DNA of 64,000 nucleotides from Rhynchopus sp. YZ270_cl-10 (GCA_964035575.1 OZ037907.1:806001-870000), one strand, 5' to 3'. Shown: positions 30,454-41,560, numbered from the stretch's first letter. A program made the numbers and translations. The notes: generated from the letters alone by a model not told the origin.

Positions 30454-32584
30454 ACACCCACGTTACTAATACCCATTTACGATAATACCCACTGGGTATT
30501 ATCGTAAACTTTTTGGGTATTATCGTAAACTATTTGGGTATTAGTTTTGGGTATTATCGTAAACTTTTTGGGTATTACCCAGGTACCCAGGTACGATGTG
30601 ATTTAGCTGGCTACTCGCGCAAGGTATCAGAGGCGCTCGCACGCTGGTGAATGTGCAGACAAGGTATGGTTTCATCGACCCCAGGGAAAATACAATTTTC
30701 ACTAAATATATGGGGGGGGTTTTTTTTTACACAACTTTTTGCATCCCTGTCTTACATCCTCAAATTCAGGGTAACCATTTTTCTTGACAATTAACAATTA
30801 ATCTTTCTCCAAGCGACATAACTTAATTACACCCACATTTACACTCATCACAGGATCGCGAAATCTGAACTGCATCAGCGATTGCGCTTCTCCGTCTCCG
30901 ACATTCTACACCTCAACATACGAAGACCTGGGTGGGAACATTTAGTCAGTCACTGCTATAGCCATTAACCCAGGGAGCATAGCTAGTGCAAGAAATTCGA
31001 CTTTGGCAACCTTCCGGAAAGTCTGTCCTCTGCTCGCGGAGGACTAGACACAAGAAAATATTGCGTTCCCCCAGAAAACCAGTGCACATTTCACACTCCT
31101 TGTGGGTGGTCTTGTTGCCTTTTCGTCATAGTAATTTTGGCCCAGGCATGTTCTTGAAGCATGACAATTTAGTGTGTATGGGGCAGGGTGTTGTTTTGTT
31201 CTGAATTCTCTTTGTTATAACATCTAAGTCAATCGCGGGTGGTGGTGTGTGTAGCGTGAGGCACTCTTTTTAGCAAACTTCCTGCGGCTGCTAAAGTGTT
31301 ATTTCTTCGGATTTAACAACGTACAGCGTAACATAGTGGTTTAGCCTGGTCGACACAACCTTTGATAGATACGGGATAACCAACCCCCTTCGACCCCTTG
31401 TGGGTTCACTGAACAAGCCCTAGTGGTAGTTAAACGCGATTGACATTTACATTCCTAGAGATGAAAGAACAAGACAACACTTCTGTACCCGCGCATCAAA
31501 ATTGTGGAAAACTTTGCACCCCAAACACCCTCAACAACGCCCGCCAAAAGGCGCCCCTTGTTGCTGGGAGTTGGTTCTCATGATACCTGCACAGCGGGCA
31601 TTCCTCTGAGTCCAACGCATGTTTGGCCTGTCTGCGGCGTTGTACTTAAGGTGCACGAAGGCAGGGTCTGGTGGTAAATTTTGCGTAGTACTGCGACGTG
31701 GTACTGCGTGGGTCTGGGAATATGGGTACCTGGGTACAGGATATTGGTTGTGTAAGACATCTTCCACCATGCATTGAGGAGGGTAAGACAGTGTTCGCAG
31801 TTTCTACCTGATAGCATTACAACATTTAACTTCTCCACGGGGGTCTTGGGCCGTTCACTCGGTTCTACCTTGACTACCGGAAGATATTCTTGAGGCCTTT
31901 TTGGTCTTTAGAATATCCGGTCTTCCCGAACGGAGGCACACTTTGTGTGTTACTACGACCTGGCAATTTCCAGCAGTAGGTTAAGTAATCTTTCTTGTAA
32001 ATTGTTGGATCATTATCTCCTCAGTGCATGAATGCCCCACGTGACTGGACACTTTTGTGTTTGTCATGTGGAGCTGTGGTTGCTCTTTCACGACTTTTTT
32101 CCTGTTCCTGGGTACCTGTTCCTGGACCTGGACCTGGGTACCTGGGTACCTGGGTACCTGGGTACCTGGGTACCTGGGTACCTGGGTACCTGGGTACCTG
32201 GGTACCTGGGTACCTGGGTACCTGGGTACCTGGGTACCTGGGTACCTGGGTACCTGGGTACCTGGGTACCTGGGTACCTGGGTACCTGGGTACCTGGGTA
32301 CCTGGGTACCTGGGTACCTGGGTACCTGGGTACCTGGGTACCTGGGTACCTGGGTACCTGGGTACCTGGGTACCTGGGTACCTGGGTACCTGGGTGCCTG
32401 GGTACTACCCAACCTGGGTAATACCCAAAAAGTTTACGATAATACCCAAAAAGTTTACGATAATACCCAAAACTAATACCCAAAAAGTTTACGATAATAC
32501 CCAAAAACTTTACGATAATACCCAAAAAGTTTACGATAATACCCAGTGGGTATTATCGTAAATGGGTATTAGTAACGTGGGTGT
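30454..32584. mobile_element. DNA transposon-like element with long inverted repeats (2.13 kb)
   Basis: Ends ACACCCACGTTACTAATACC and its exact reverse complement, extending inward about 145-180 bp as repeated GGGTATTATCGTAAACT motifs with differing copy number at each end. TA lies on both sides (30452-30453 and 32585-32586). The interior is GC-normal with short frames; no transposase recognised. Inside the right arm lies a (GGTACCTG)n array; the left arm has only about two units of the same motif. Confidence 0.8.
32137..32404. repeat. Minisatellite (GGTACCTG)n, about 33 copies
   Basis: 8-bp unit containing the palindrome GGTACC, almost perfect except a GGTGCCTG near the end. The frames across it (VPGYLGTW repeats) are an artefact of the period. 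It is embedded in the right inverted repeat of the transposon-like element. Confidence 0.95.
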
Positions 32585-32727
32585 TATGATAATTACCCCA
32601 AAAAAAAAATGATAAGATGAGTCTAAGCAGGCTTCTAGGTCCAAAAACAAAAACAAAACAAAAAATAAAGAAAACGGGAAATGTGTTTTGTAAGTAACAC
32701 CTTTTCCGTTTTTTTTTTCCCTTTTGC

Positions 32728-32766
32728 TAGGACCCTGTCATAAGCCTCTATGCTTAGTCACACCTT
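32728..32766 (+). repeat. Class B hairpin element, copy B8
   Basis: TAGGACCCTGTCATAAGCCT then CTATGCTTAGTCACACCTT; TAAGC pairs with GCTTA. Confidence 0.6.
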
Positions 32767-33708
32767 GAACCATATTTTATTTTAGTTCACAACGGGGATG
32801 GGGGAATTGGATTCTCTTCATTTAAAAATGTTGACTATTTTATTTTAGGCTGACTAATTTAGTTGTGGAAAATATGTCTTGTGGGCGTATAAAAAAATCG
32901 ATACTTTGTTCCAGCTATTATTTTTCCTTTTTGGCTGTCTTCTGACCCCAAAAAAATGTGCACAAACACCAAGAAATGCAGATAAAAAATAAATGTGAAT
33001 GGGATACTCTTGTACTGGCAATCATTTCACCCCCCACACACAGCCTTCAATTTCCCACTTCAAATCAGTCACACTAAAATAAAATTATGGTTTTTTTTCT
33101 TAGATGAAAATCAAGCCAGATTTTTGCTTTGTTGTAGTATACGTTTGTTTACCTCGGTTCTAAATAAACTAAAAACGCATCTCCTTACGCAATGACAACC
33201 TGGCCTCATCTGATTTTCACTAAAAAATTAATAGCTTACTTTTTTTTTTCCACAATGCATCATTGTTTTCATTTCCCTACATTGCTTGCTACATCAGAAT
33301 GGGAAGTGGGAGCAGGAGAGAGTGAAAAGGGAAAGTTTTTTTTATTTAATTATAGACTACTATCACTAGATAGGCAGCGGTTTTTTCTTAACACTATTTA
33401 TTCTGAATGTGTGTATTTTGGGCTGTATTTAGAACATGCAACGTTTGCTCAAAAGTGAAAAATTCTTGCTTTAATGGATCGCTAGGGTGGGTAAACTATA
33501 TAATCAAAAAAAAATCGAGCAAATTCGTGACTCAAAAAAGTTGGTCAAAAATCCAAAAAATCAGAAGGGTCCCCCCTATGGTTTTACTGTACAAATCCTA
33601 TAGGTAGTGGGTGGTACCCACCCCCTCCCTCCACAGCCTCGGAGGGGCAATCAGATGCACAAAAGTTTTCGATTCGTGCTTCATTTGAACGATTTGTAGA
33701 GAATAGTA
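32767..33708. other. Intergenic DNA, no gene supported
   Basis: AT-rich sequence between hairpin B8 and the tandem array. Nothing recognised. Confidence 0.5.
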
Positions 33709-35017
33709 CACAGTACACAGTACACAGTACACAGTACACAGTACACAGTACACAGTACACAGTACACAGTACACAGTACACAGTACACAGTACACAGTAC
33801 ACAGTACACAGTACACAGTACACAGTACACAGTACACAGTACACAGTACACAGTACACAGTACACAGTACACAGTACACAGTACACAGTACACAGTACAC
33901 AGTACACAGTACACAGTACACAGTACACAGTACACAGTACACAGTACACAGTACACAGTACACAGTACACAGTACACAGTACACAGTACACAGTACACAG
34001 TACACAGTACACAGTACACAGTACACAGTACACAGTACACAGTACACAGTACACAGTACACAGTACACAGTACACAGTACACAGTACACAGTACACAGTA
34101 CACAGTACACAGTACACAGTACACAGTACACAGTACACAGTACACAGTACACAGTACACAGTACACAGTACACAGTACACAGTACACAGTACACAGTACA
34201 CAGTACACAGTACACAGTACACAGTACACAGTACACAGTACACAGTACACAGTACACAGTACACAGTACACAGTACACAGTACACAGTACACAGTACACA
34301 GTACACAGTACACAGTACACAGTACACAGTACACAGTACACAGTACACAGTACACAGTACACAGTACACAGTACACAGTACACAGTACACAGTACACAGT
34401 ACACAGTACACAGTACACAGTACACAGTACACAGTACACAGTACACAGTACACAGTACACAGTACACAGTACACAGTACACAGTACACAGTACACAGTAC
34501 ACAGTACACAGTACACAGTACACAGTACACAGTACACAGTACACAGTACACAGTACACAGTACACAGTACACAGTACACAGTACACAGTACACAGTACAC
34601 AGTACACAGTACACAGTACACAGTACACAGTACACAGTACACAGTACACAGTACACAGTACACAGTACACAGTACACAGTACACAGTACACAGTACACAG
34701 TACACAGTACACAGTACACAGTACACAGTACACAGTACACAGTACACAGTACACAGTACACAGTACACAGTACACAGTACACAGTACACAGTACACAGTA
34801 CACAGTACACAGTACACAGTACACAGTACACAGTACACAGTACACAGTACACAGTACACAGTACACAGTACACAGTACACAGTACACAGTACACAGTACA
34901 CAGTACACAGTACACAGTACACAGTACACAGTACACAGTACACAGTACACAGTACACAGTACACAGTACACAGTACACAGTACACAGTACACAGTACACA
35001 GTACACAGTACACAGTA
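33709..35017. repeat. Heptamer array (CACAGTA)187
   Basis: 1309 bp of an uninterrupted 7-bp unit, 187 copies by coordinate arithmetic. Because 7 is not a multiple of 3 all frames cycle through the same peptide, so the long open frames across it are not genes. It passes without a break into the pentamer array. Confidence 0.97.
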
Positions 35018-35942
35018 CAGTACAGTACAGTACAGTACAGTACAGTACAGTACAGTACAGTACAGTACAGTACAGTACAGTACAGTACAGTACAGTACAG
35101 TACAGTACAGTACAGTACAGTACAGTACAGTACAGTACAGTACAGTACAGTACAGTACAGTACAGTACAGTACAGTACAGTACAGTACAGTACAGTACAG
35201 TACAGTACAGTACAGTACAGTACAGTACAGTACAGTACAGTACAGTACAGTACAGTACAGTACAGTACAGTACAGTACAGTACAGTACAGTACAGTACAG
35301 TACAGTACAGTACAGTACAGTACAGTACAGTACAGTACAGTACAGTACAGTACAGTACAGTACAGTACAGTACAGTACAGTACAGTACAGTACAGTACAG
35401 TACAGTACAGTACAGTACAGTACAGTACAGTACAGTACAGTACAGTACAGTACAGTACAGTACAGTACAGTACAGTACAGTACAGTACAGTACAGTACAG
35501 TACAGTACAGTACAGTACAGTACAGTACAGTACAGTACAGTACAGTACAGTACAGTACAGTACAGTACAGTACAGTACAGTACAGTACAGTACAGTACAG
35601 TACAGTACAGTACAGTACAGTACAGTACAGTACAGTACAGTACAGTACAGTACAGTACAGTACAGTACAGTACAGTACAGTACAGTACAGTACAGTACAG
35701 TACAGTACAGTACAGTACAGTACAGTACAGTACAGTACAGTACAGTACAGTACAGTACAGTACAGTACAGTACAGTACAGTACAGTACAGTACAGTACAG
35801 TACAGTACAGTACAGTACAGTACAGTACAGTACAGTACAGTACAGTACAGTACAGTACAGTACAGTACAGTACAGTACAGTACAGTACAGTACAGTACAG
35901 TACAGTACAGTACAGTACAGTACAGTACAGTACAGTACAGTA
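35018..35942. repeat. Pentamer array (CAGTA)185
   Basis: 925 bp of an uninterrupted 5-bp unit, 185 copies. The unit is the neighbouring heptamer without its CA. The junction is a clean switch with no interspersed units. Confidence 0.97.
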
Positions 35943-36396
35943 ACTAGCGATTCACATATCAGCCAAAATCTCGTTAAGCGTATACTTCTGGTCCTCGTTC
36001 TCTTAATAAACCACAGATGCAATTTTTTGAGACTGTGACCCCACATTTAACTCATTTCGATCCGCTGATTTCAATCCCAAAAAAATTCAAAACAATGTTT
36101 GTTGAAATTTTCTGGCTTTTCTGAACTTTTTCGCTCCTTTTCTGGTCGAGCAGCCATTTTCACTTTTCTGGTGTAGGGGTAGGTTTTCTGGGTGGTACAG
36201 TGGTGTGTCTGGGCACCTGGGTGCTGGTGTATTTTCGGCCCAGGTACCCAGACCCATGCAGTGGCACATGACCTCTAGTGTGAGTGACCCACGCAGGAGG
36301 GAATGTATACAGGTACACAGGTAAAACCCGTTAAAATTGTGTGTAAAAGTTCCTCAAAGCCAAAAAAGTTCAACAAAGCCCTGTTTTCACCTCCCA

Positions 36397-36468
36397 AAAA
36401 GTCGTTTTCTCTTGATTCGTGATTTCTGAGTGTGCACTCAGAAATCACTTATCAAGAAAACGACTTTT
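36397..36468. repeat. Near-perfect 72-bp inverted repeat
   Basis: AAAAGTCGTTTTCTCTTGAT ... GTGATTTCTGAGTG, then the complement back to AAAACGACTTTT, with two or three mismatches and almost no loop. Confidence 0.75.
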
Positions 36469-37406
36469 CTGGTCGATAAAAATAGCTATTTGTGAAATAG
36501 TGTCGGCAGGTTTTTTCACTTTTTGATCTCCGACGCCTGAGGTGAAGTTGTCTTCCAAACACCCCGAAAATAGGCGTATATCACTGTGTTAAACCCAAGG
36601 AGGAAATTTCCTCACCGTACATGGCACTGTGCAGTGCTCAGTACATAGTACCCATTCTCCCGCCGTCCACTCGCTCGCCCCAGATGCATATTTCTGAGCG
36701 TCCGACCCCGGAATTAAACGTTTTCGCACCCTATCTTTCCAAGAATATTTTTTTTTCAGAATGTGCCCGGGCCATAAAATCGATAAATTCTACGGGTTCA
36801 CAGTCTAGTACGCTTGAGGCAGGGGGTGTAATATTTTCATTTAATTCACAAAACCATGTGGCTGACGACCCCAAAATAGCACAGTGTGACAGAGTCAGAA
36901 CAGCATTGGTTCACTCCAAACGCGTCAGCATCGGGGGAGGTGTTGGCGACATACGACCTGCACACCACACACGACACTGCTGTAGTGCACATTCTGCACA
37001 ACTAATCTACGGCGAGGTCGTTGCGAAGCTGTACTGGGTGCAAGGCGCAGCGGTACAGCACAGGCAAAGTTCCACGGGGAGTCCGGCATTGCGACTATGA
37101 AGGAAGCTTACCCTGAAGTTGCATAGGGGGGTCTGGGTGGCATATACTTTACCCCCCCCCCCCCCCCACACGACGGTGAAGAATGGTACATCACAAGTGA
37201 AGTCAAGTTACTCTTAACGTCACAAGTGAAAAATGGGTACAAATGTCACTAATAACGTTACAAGTGCCACATGTATGTGGGAGGAGCCGGTTACATGTAC
37301 CCGGATTAGTACGACACATTGCGCGGGCGCTGCGAGCGAAGCCTTTGCGCGAAGCGCAAAGGCGAGCGAGCCGGGGGGGTCTGGGGGGGCGGAGCCCCCC
37401 AGAAAA

Positions 37407-37570
37407 ATTTTAGGGTGTTGTTTTGGCTCTAATTGCCCAAAATTGTGTTTTTCGAACCGAATGACCCCCTCCTCTGAGTTCACCATATTTTTGCTCGATT
37501 TATTTAGTGGAGTAGAACCCCCCTAAACGGCTATTTAAACCCAAAAACACACATTCAAAATAAATAGTGT
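37407..37570 (+). repeat. 164-bp direct repeat, copy 1
   Basis: From ATTTTAGGGTGTTGTTTTGG to CAAAATAAATAGTGT. Apparently identical to 37813-37976, 406 bp away. Confidence 0.9.
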
Positions 37571-37812
37571 TAGAGATTTGCCGTACAAATATGGCTGTAG
37601 AAATAGGCCAATTTTTTTGTGAAAATGGGGGTCGGGGACCTTGTATTTAGAAAAATTGCTGGGTAATTTTTTTCCAAAAAAAATGACGTATTTGGACGTT
37701 TTCGCGCTCGATCTTCCCAATCAAAAAAAAACCAATAGCTATTTTTCACAACCTGGTCTGGTTACTTTACCCACTCAGCCAAAAAGTGGGATTTTCCAAA
37801 ACTGATTCTTGT

Positions 37813-37976
37813 ATTTTAGGGTGTTGTTTTGGCTCTAATTGCCCAAAATTGTGTTTTTCGAACCGAATGACCCCCTCCTCTGAGTTCACCATATTTTTGC
37901 TCGATTTATTTAGTGGAGTAGAACCCCCCTAAACGGCTATTTAAACCCAAAAACACACATTCAAAATAAATAGTGT
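37813..37976 (+). repeat. 164-bp direct repeat, copy 2
   Basis: Second copy. The 242 bp between copies has no coding capacity. It may be a tandem duplication of a 406-bp unit with the second unit cut short. Confidence 0.9.
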
Positions 37977-38326
37977 AAAAAAACGTGAAAAGGGAAAAGG
38001 GAAAAGGGAAAAGGGAAAGGTGTTCTGTAGATGTCTACAATATTCCTCTTGAGAAAAATACATTTTGCGCAGTTATCACAAAATCACTATGCCAGAAAAA
38101 AAAGGGGGGGGGGAAGAGGGAAGAGGGAAGAGGGCGAACAGTGTATGGTAAAGACTCTCAACAAGAAACGCTGGTCTGAGTGTCAAACAACAGAAAACCT
38201 TAACTGTAGAATTGCCATATACAATACACAGTGTCATCAAAGAAAAGGGGGAGGGGGTGAAGGGCGGGAGAGAGCTGTGTGTATAATTTCCACATTTTTT
38301 CAATCATTCAAACGATTAAATTATTG

Positions 38327-38366
38327 AAAGATGAACGTGCCTCACTGTACATACACACATCTTTTT
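38327..38366 (+). repeat. Class D hairpin element, copy D5
   Basis: AAAGATGAACGTGCCTCACT then GTACATACACACATCTTT. Confidence 0.7.
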
Positions 38367-38420
38367 TAAGGGGGGGGGTGTGAAGATTGAAAAAAAGTGC
38401 GGCACACAAAAAAAAAAAAA

Positions 38421-38450
38421 GTTGACTTGAAATACAACAGCCCGCTCGTG
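38421..38450 (+). repeat. Class C hairpin element, copy C6 (short)
   Basis: GTTGACTTGAAATACAACAG then CCCGCTCGTG, followed by an A run. Confidence 0.65.
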
Positions 38451-38466
38451 AAAAAAAAAGAGTTTA

Positions 38467-38503
38467 TAAGATGAACCTAAGACTCTCTGTGCTTAGTCAC
38501 CTT
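38467..38503 (+). repeat. Class B hairpin element, copy B9
   Basis: AAGATGAACCTAAGACTCTC then TGTGCTTAGTCACCTT. It lies 17 bp after C6. Confidence 0.75.
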
Positions 38504-38604
38504 GATCACAATCGGTATCAAATAAAGAAAGAGCGGTTGCAATGTTCAAGGAGAGGAGAGAAAAAAAAGAGTTGAGAACAAAGCAAAAAAAAGAAAAAGA
38601 AAAG

Positions 38605-38651
38605 GTTGAAAGTGCAAACACCTCACCGTTCATCGGCGGACGCAGGCCACT
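38605..38651 (+). repeat. Class E element, copy E2
   Basis: GTTGAAAGTGCAAACACCTC, ACCGTTCATCGGCGGACGCA, GGCCACT; ends pair through AGTG / CACT. Confidence 0.75.
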
Positions 38652-38906
38652 GGAAAGAAATAAAAAAAAGGGGGAAATAAACGCTCTTTTCTGCGGATCA
38701 ATATAAAAAAAAAAAAAGAAAAAGAAAAAAATACACACACATAACCCCAAACACATCACCCGCCCATTTTTCCCCCTTACTTTTTGTTCGTATTGGCTTA
38801 AACACCTGAGAATGAATGTGATGAAAAATTGGGACAGGATTCTTTAAAGGGGTGGGAGATGGGACATGGAAGAGACCTAGGTGGGGAGAGGGGGGGGTTG
38901 TAAGCC

Positions 38907-39001
38907 GGCGGACCAGTCAGGGGGACTACTAGTAGTGTTACTAGTCCAAATGACTAGTGTTTTACGACGAGTGTTCACACCAGTAACACTACCAGTCCGC
39001 C
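38907..39001. mobile_element. Possible MITE with GGCGGAC ends (95 bp)
   Basis: Left GGCGGACCAGT, right end reversed GGCGGACTGGT. Inner inverted segments AGTAGTGTTACTAGT / ACCAGTAACACTACC. No target duplication evident. Confidence 0.5.
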
Positions 39002-39068
39002 ATGCTCCCTTAAAAAGATCTGAAGGTCCCAAAATCAAAGACATAAAAGGTAGCTTTTATATAAGACG

Positions 39069-39108
39069 TTAGGGAGGCTTAGGGAGGCTTAGGGAGGCTT
39101 AGGGAGGG
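39069..39108 (+). repeat. (TTAGGGAGGC)4 telomere-like short array
   Basis: Four copies of a 10-bp unit that begins with TTAGGG. Too short and irregular to be a telomere. Confidence 0.8.
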
Positions 39109-39579
39109 GGGAAAAAAACGGATAAAAACGCATAAAAATTTGCTCTTCTCTCGGGGAGAGAGGGGGAGGGGAGGGGAGGGGAGGGGGGAGAAGAAATGGG
39201 GGGGAGGGGAAGCTTTTCCGTTGAGACGGTAAAATAATAGAAAAATAATAAAAAAAAACAATAAAGAACACACAGAACAAAACAAATCGGCTGATTTTTT
39301 TTTTCTTTTTTGAAAGCTTATTTCTTCTTTTTTTTTTTTTCCTAGAAATTCTGCTTTGTATTATTGCGCACTTTACGCACGACATCCCACCCCTTCCCCC
39401 TCAAACTCACTACGTGAGTTGTTGTTTTTTTTTTCTCTTTTATTTCCACATTCTTTATCTCCCTATCCCCTGAAGACATACCACAGGACAAACCACACGC
39501 ACACCCTTCACCCTTTTTTTTTGCCACTCTCTTTACCTCTGTATAGGGTCATAATGTTCTCTTTTGATTCACCCTTTTC

Positions 39580-41532
39580 TTATTGGTAGTAATCTCCCTC
39601 GTAGGTAGGTTCATATTCGCTGGGGTCGCGCATATCGTATGGGGAAGAGGGGTAGGCAGGGGAGGGGTGTTGTTGTTGTTGTTGTTGTGCGGTGTATGGC
39701 GAGGTGACTTCTGCTGGAGACTGTGGGTATGCGGTGGGCTGCGCACCACGGTGCTGGTTGTGTTGTTGGGTGAGGGGCGATGTAACGTAGCCTGGGGGAG
39801 GCATGGCTGCTGCCTGCTGCCGCTTGCTCTGTCTGCGGTGCTGTGAAACAGGAGCCTCCTCGGGTATGTCATCTGCCCAGTTCATCACTTCCTCCTTGTT
39901 GGTGGTGGTGGTGGTGGTGGTGGTGTTCCCGACCATAGCCTGTGGTCTGTCCTCAAAGCCTTCCTCAAGGTCATTGTCAATGCATGTGTCGTCAGATGCC
40001 TCGGACTTTGCGTAGTCATCATCAGCATCGGGGACCTGGCGCAGGCCGTCCTTCTTCTGTGATACGCTGCCCCCAAGCGTGCCGCTGCTGCTGTAGCCGA
40101 CACTCCCCTGGGTGACCGGGGTGGGTGCGCAGGATTGGATGGGTGTTGTCATGTTCTCGGGGGTGAAGCAGCGTTGGTGGTTGACGAAGGGTTGTTGCTG
40201 GTATGCGGGCGCCATGCCGGGCTGTGGTGGGACGCCGTTGAGGCTGGCGAGCTGCGCACCACCGGGCAGTGGCATGGAGGACAGCGACATCGCCTTCATC
40301 CTCCGTGAGCGTGCGTCCTGAGGGTTGCGCTGTGCCGCCGCACGCTGTTGGAAGCCCTGACGCAGCTCCCCAGGGATCTGCTGCTGTGGGGCGTACGGCT
40401 GTTGGAACTGCGGCAGTGGCTGTTGTGGCTGTGGCTGTTGGGGCTGTGCAGGCTGCTGAGGGTATCCATGCTGGAGGTGCTGAGGGAAGCCTGGTGCAGG
40501 GGGGCCGCACACATCTGCAGGGGAGAGGCCTGCGTAGGTGTTGCTCTTGGCGTGCCTGCCGTGCATGGGTTGCTGCTGGTAGGGGTAGTGTGGCTGCTGC
40601 GGCTGCTGGAGGGGTGCCTGCTGCATCATGGGTGGTGCGTAGCCAGGCGGCATCATCTGCCTGCCGTACATCGCATCGAAGTCTGCCGAGGAGCGGGAGG
40701 GCTGCTGCTGGTGCCCCTGGTAGCTCCCGGGTGCGTCGTTCGAGTAGATCGAGCCGTTGCTGAGTGTCTGCACGTGTGTCGGGTTTGCGTGCGACTGTGC
40801 AGGTGGCGAACTGGCGCTTGCACCCACCACAATGGTCGTGAGGGAAACGTTGCTGGGCTGCTGGCGCTCATGCGTCTTCCCGGAGTTGCTGAAGTCGCCC
40901 GAGCTGAACGCACGGCTATGATGCGGTGGCGATGCAATACCAATGTGCTTCGCCTCCTCCGGGTCAGAGATGTTGTGCTTGACGTGCTGCTGCTGGCCCT
41001 TGTGGTCACACCACGTTGTCGGCGTCTTCACAAGCTCCTGCAGCTTCAACTTACGCTCCTTCCTGCTTTCTGCGTTGTTGCGCGCACCGTAGCCACCACG
41101 GAGCCAGACCTTCACTTCTGTGTAGGTACCTTTCTGTGCGATGTTCGTGGACTCGCAAAGGGAGAGCCCGATGCCGTTGACCTCACGCACGAAGGGCACC
41201 TTCTCTGTGTTGGTGTTGAGGATGAGCTCTGTGACGAGGGCAAGCCACATCTCGGCACGCTTGCGCACGCTGCCCTCACGCACGATGATGGAGAAGTGCC
41301 CCCCCTGCTGGTTTTGGGGATCGTCCATGATCGGCTTCACGCCATTCCTGAAGATCTGGACACTCTGCCCCGCACGCAGCTGTCCAATGGAGACCTGCTC
41401 GTCAAGGTTGAACGTCTCCCAGAACTCCTCCGCAGTCGCCACCTTCGCCACCACCTCCAGGTTCGACGTGCTTGCGTCCTGCGACTGCTCTTCACGCCAG
41501 AACGTCCACACATCCTCCATTTGGTACGGCAT
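39580..41532 (-). CDS. Divergent eIF4E-like protein with long Gln/Pro-rich tail
   Basis: 650 residues from the ATG at 41532; the frame stays open 14 codons further up, but a CTCTTCAG acceptor directly abuts this ATG. Residues about 9-150 resemble eIF4E: VWTFWRE (8-14), ATAEEFWETF (32-41), FRNGVKPIMDDPQNQQGGHF (61-80), and an amphipathic helix with WLALVTELI. eIF4E binds the mRNA 5' cap between two tryptophans. Here the second is Met (position 69, where PMWED is usual) and the first is not seen where expected (DASTSNLEV), and GGRW reads GGHF. Cap binding by the usual mode is therefore doubtful. From about 200 to the end the protein is low-complexity, rich in Gln, Pro, Tyr and Ser with QQP runs, as in RNA-granule proteins. 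The tail is far longer than in ordinary eIF4E (about 200-250 residues in all). Confidence 0.72.
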   Translation of the reverse strand: MPYQMEDVWTFWREEQSQDASTSNLEVVAKVATAEEFWETFNLDEQVSIGQLRAGQSVQIFRNGVKPIMDDPQNQQGGHFSIIVREGSVRKRAEMWLALVTELILNTNTEKVPFVREVNGIGLSLCESTNIAQKGTYTEVKVWLRGGYGARNNAESRKERKLKLQELVKTPTTWCDHKGQQQHVKHNISDPEEAKHIGIASPPHHSRAFSSGDFSNSGKTHERQQPSNVSLTTIVVGASASSPPAQSHANPTHVQTLSNGSIYSNDAPGSYQGHQQQPSRSSADFDAMYGRQMMPPGYAPPMMQQAPLQQPQQPHYPYQQQPMHGRHAKSNTYAGLSPADVCGPPAPGFPQHLQHGYPQQPAQPQQPQPQQPLPQFQQPYAPQQQIPGELRQGFQQRAAAQRNPQDARSRRMKAMSLSSMPLPGGAQLASLNGVPPQPGMAPAYQQQPFVNHQRCFTPENMTTPIQSCAPTPVTQGSVGYSSSGTLGGSVSQKKDGLRQVPDADDDYAKSEASDDTCIDNDLEEGFEDRPQAMVGNTTTTTTTTNKEEVMNWADDIPEEAPVSQHRRQSKRQQAAAMPPPGYVTSPLTQQHNQHRGAQPTAYPQSPAEVTSPYTAQQQQQQHPSPAYPSSPYDMRDPSEYEPTYEGDYYQ

Positions 41533-41560
41533 CTGAAGAGGCGAAGATAAACTCAGTGTG
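41533..41560 (-). promoter_or_regulatory. Splice acceptor directly before the eIF4E-like ATG
   Basis: TTTATCTTCGCCTCTTCAG then ATG. It could close a 5' UTR intron starting at a GTATGT near 41660, with CACCTAAC as a branch-site candidate, or serve as a spliced-leader acceptor. Confidence 0.55.

Larger units (their letters stand above)
35943..38420. other. Intergenic DNA, no convincing gene
   Basis: A 159-codon plus-strand frame at 36621-37100 has no recognisable domain. The region holds an inverted repeat, direct repeats, GC-rich palindromes at about 37339-37400 (CCTTTGCGCGAAGCGCAAAGG-like and GGGGGGCGGAGCCCCCC) and short AAAAGGG / AGAGGGA arrays near 37985 and 38113. Confidence 0.5.

Noticed and set aside
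32028-32561. Frames of 129-177 codons with VPGYLGTW-type repeats on both strands
   Set aside because: Produced by the 8-bp (GGTACCTG)n array; all frames on both strands look alike.
33584-36046. An 820-codon open frame and several others of 440-470 codons across the short-repeat arrays
   Set aside because: They follow only from 5- and 7-bp periods free of stop codons on the minus strand; the ends carry no protein features.
36621-37100. A 159-codon plus-strand frame as a gene
   Set aside because: No domain, no acceptor-like leader, opposite strand to all supported genes, in a repeat-rich stretch.
37339-37400. GC-rich palindromes as a sign of an inserted large DNA virus
   Set aside because: Such palindromes occur in many genomes; no viral gene is nearby.
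39069-39108. Telomere
   Set aside because: Only four copies of a 10-bp variant unit with ordinary genomic sequence on both sides.
40348-41550. A 400-codon plus-strand frame, and a 250-codon one at 53997-54749
   Set aside because: Antisense shadows of the GC-rich eIF4E-like and ABC transporter genes, without family features.
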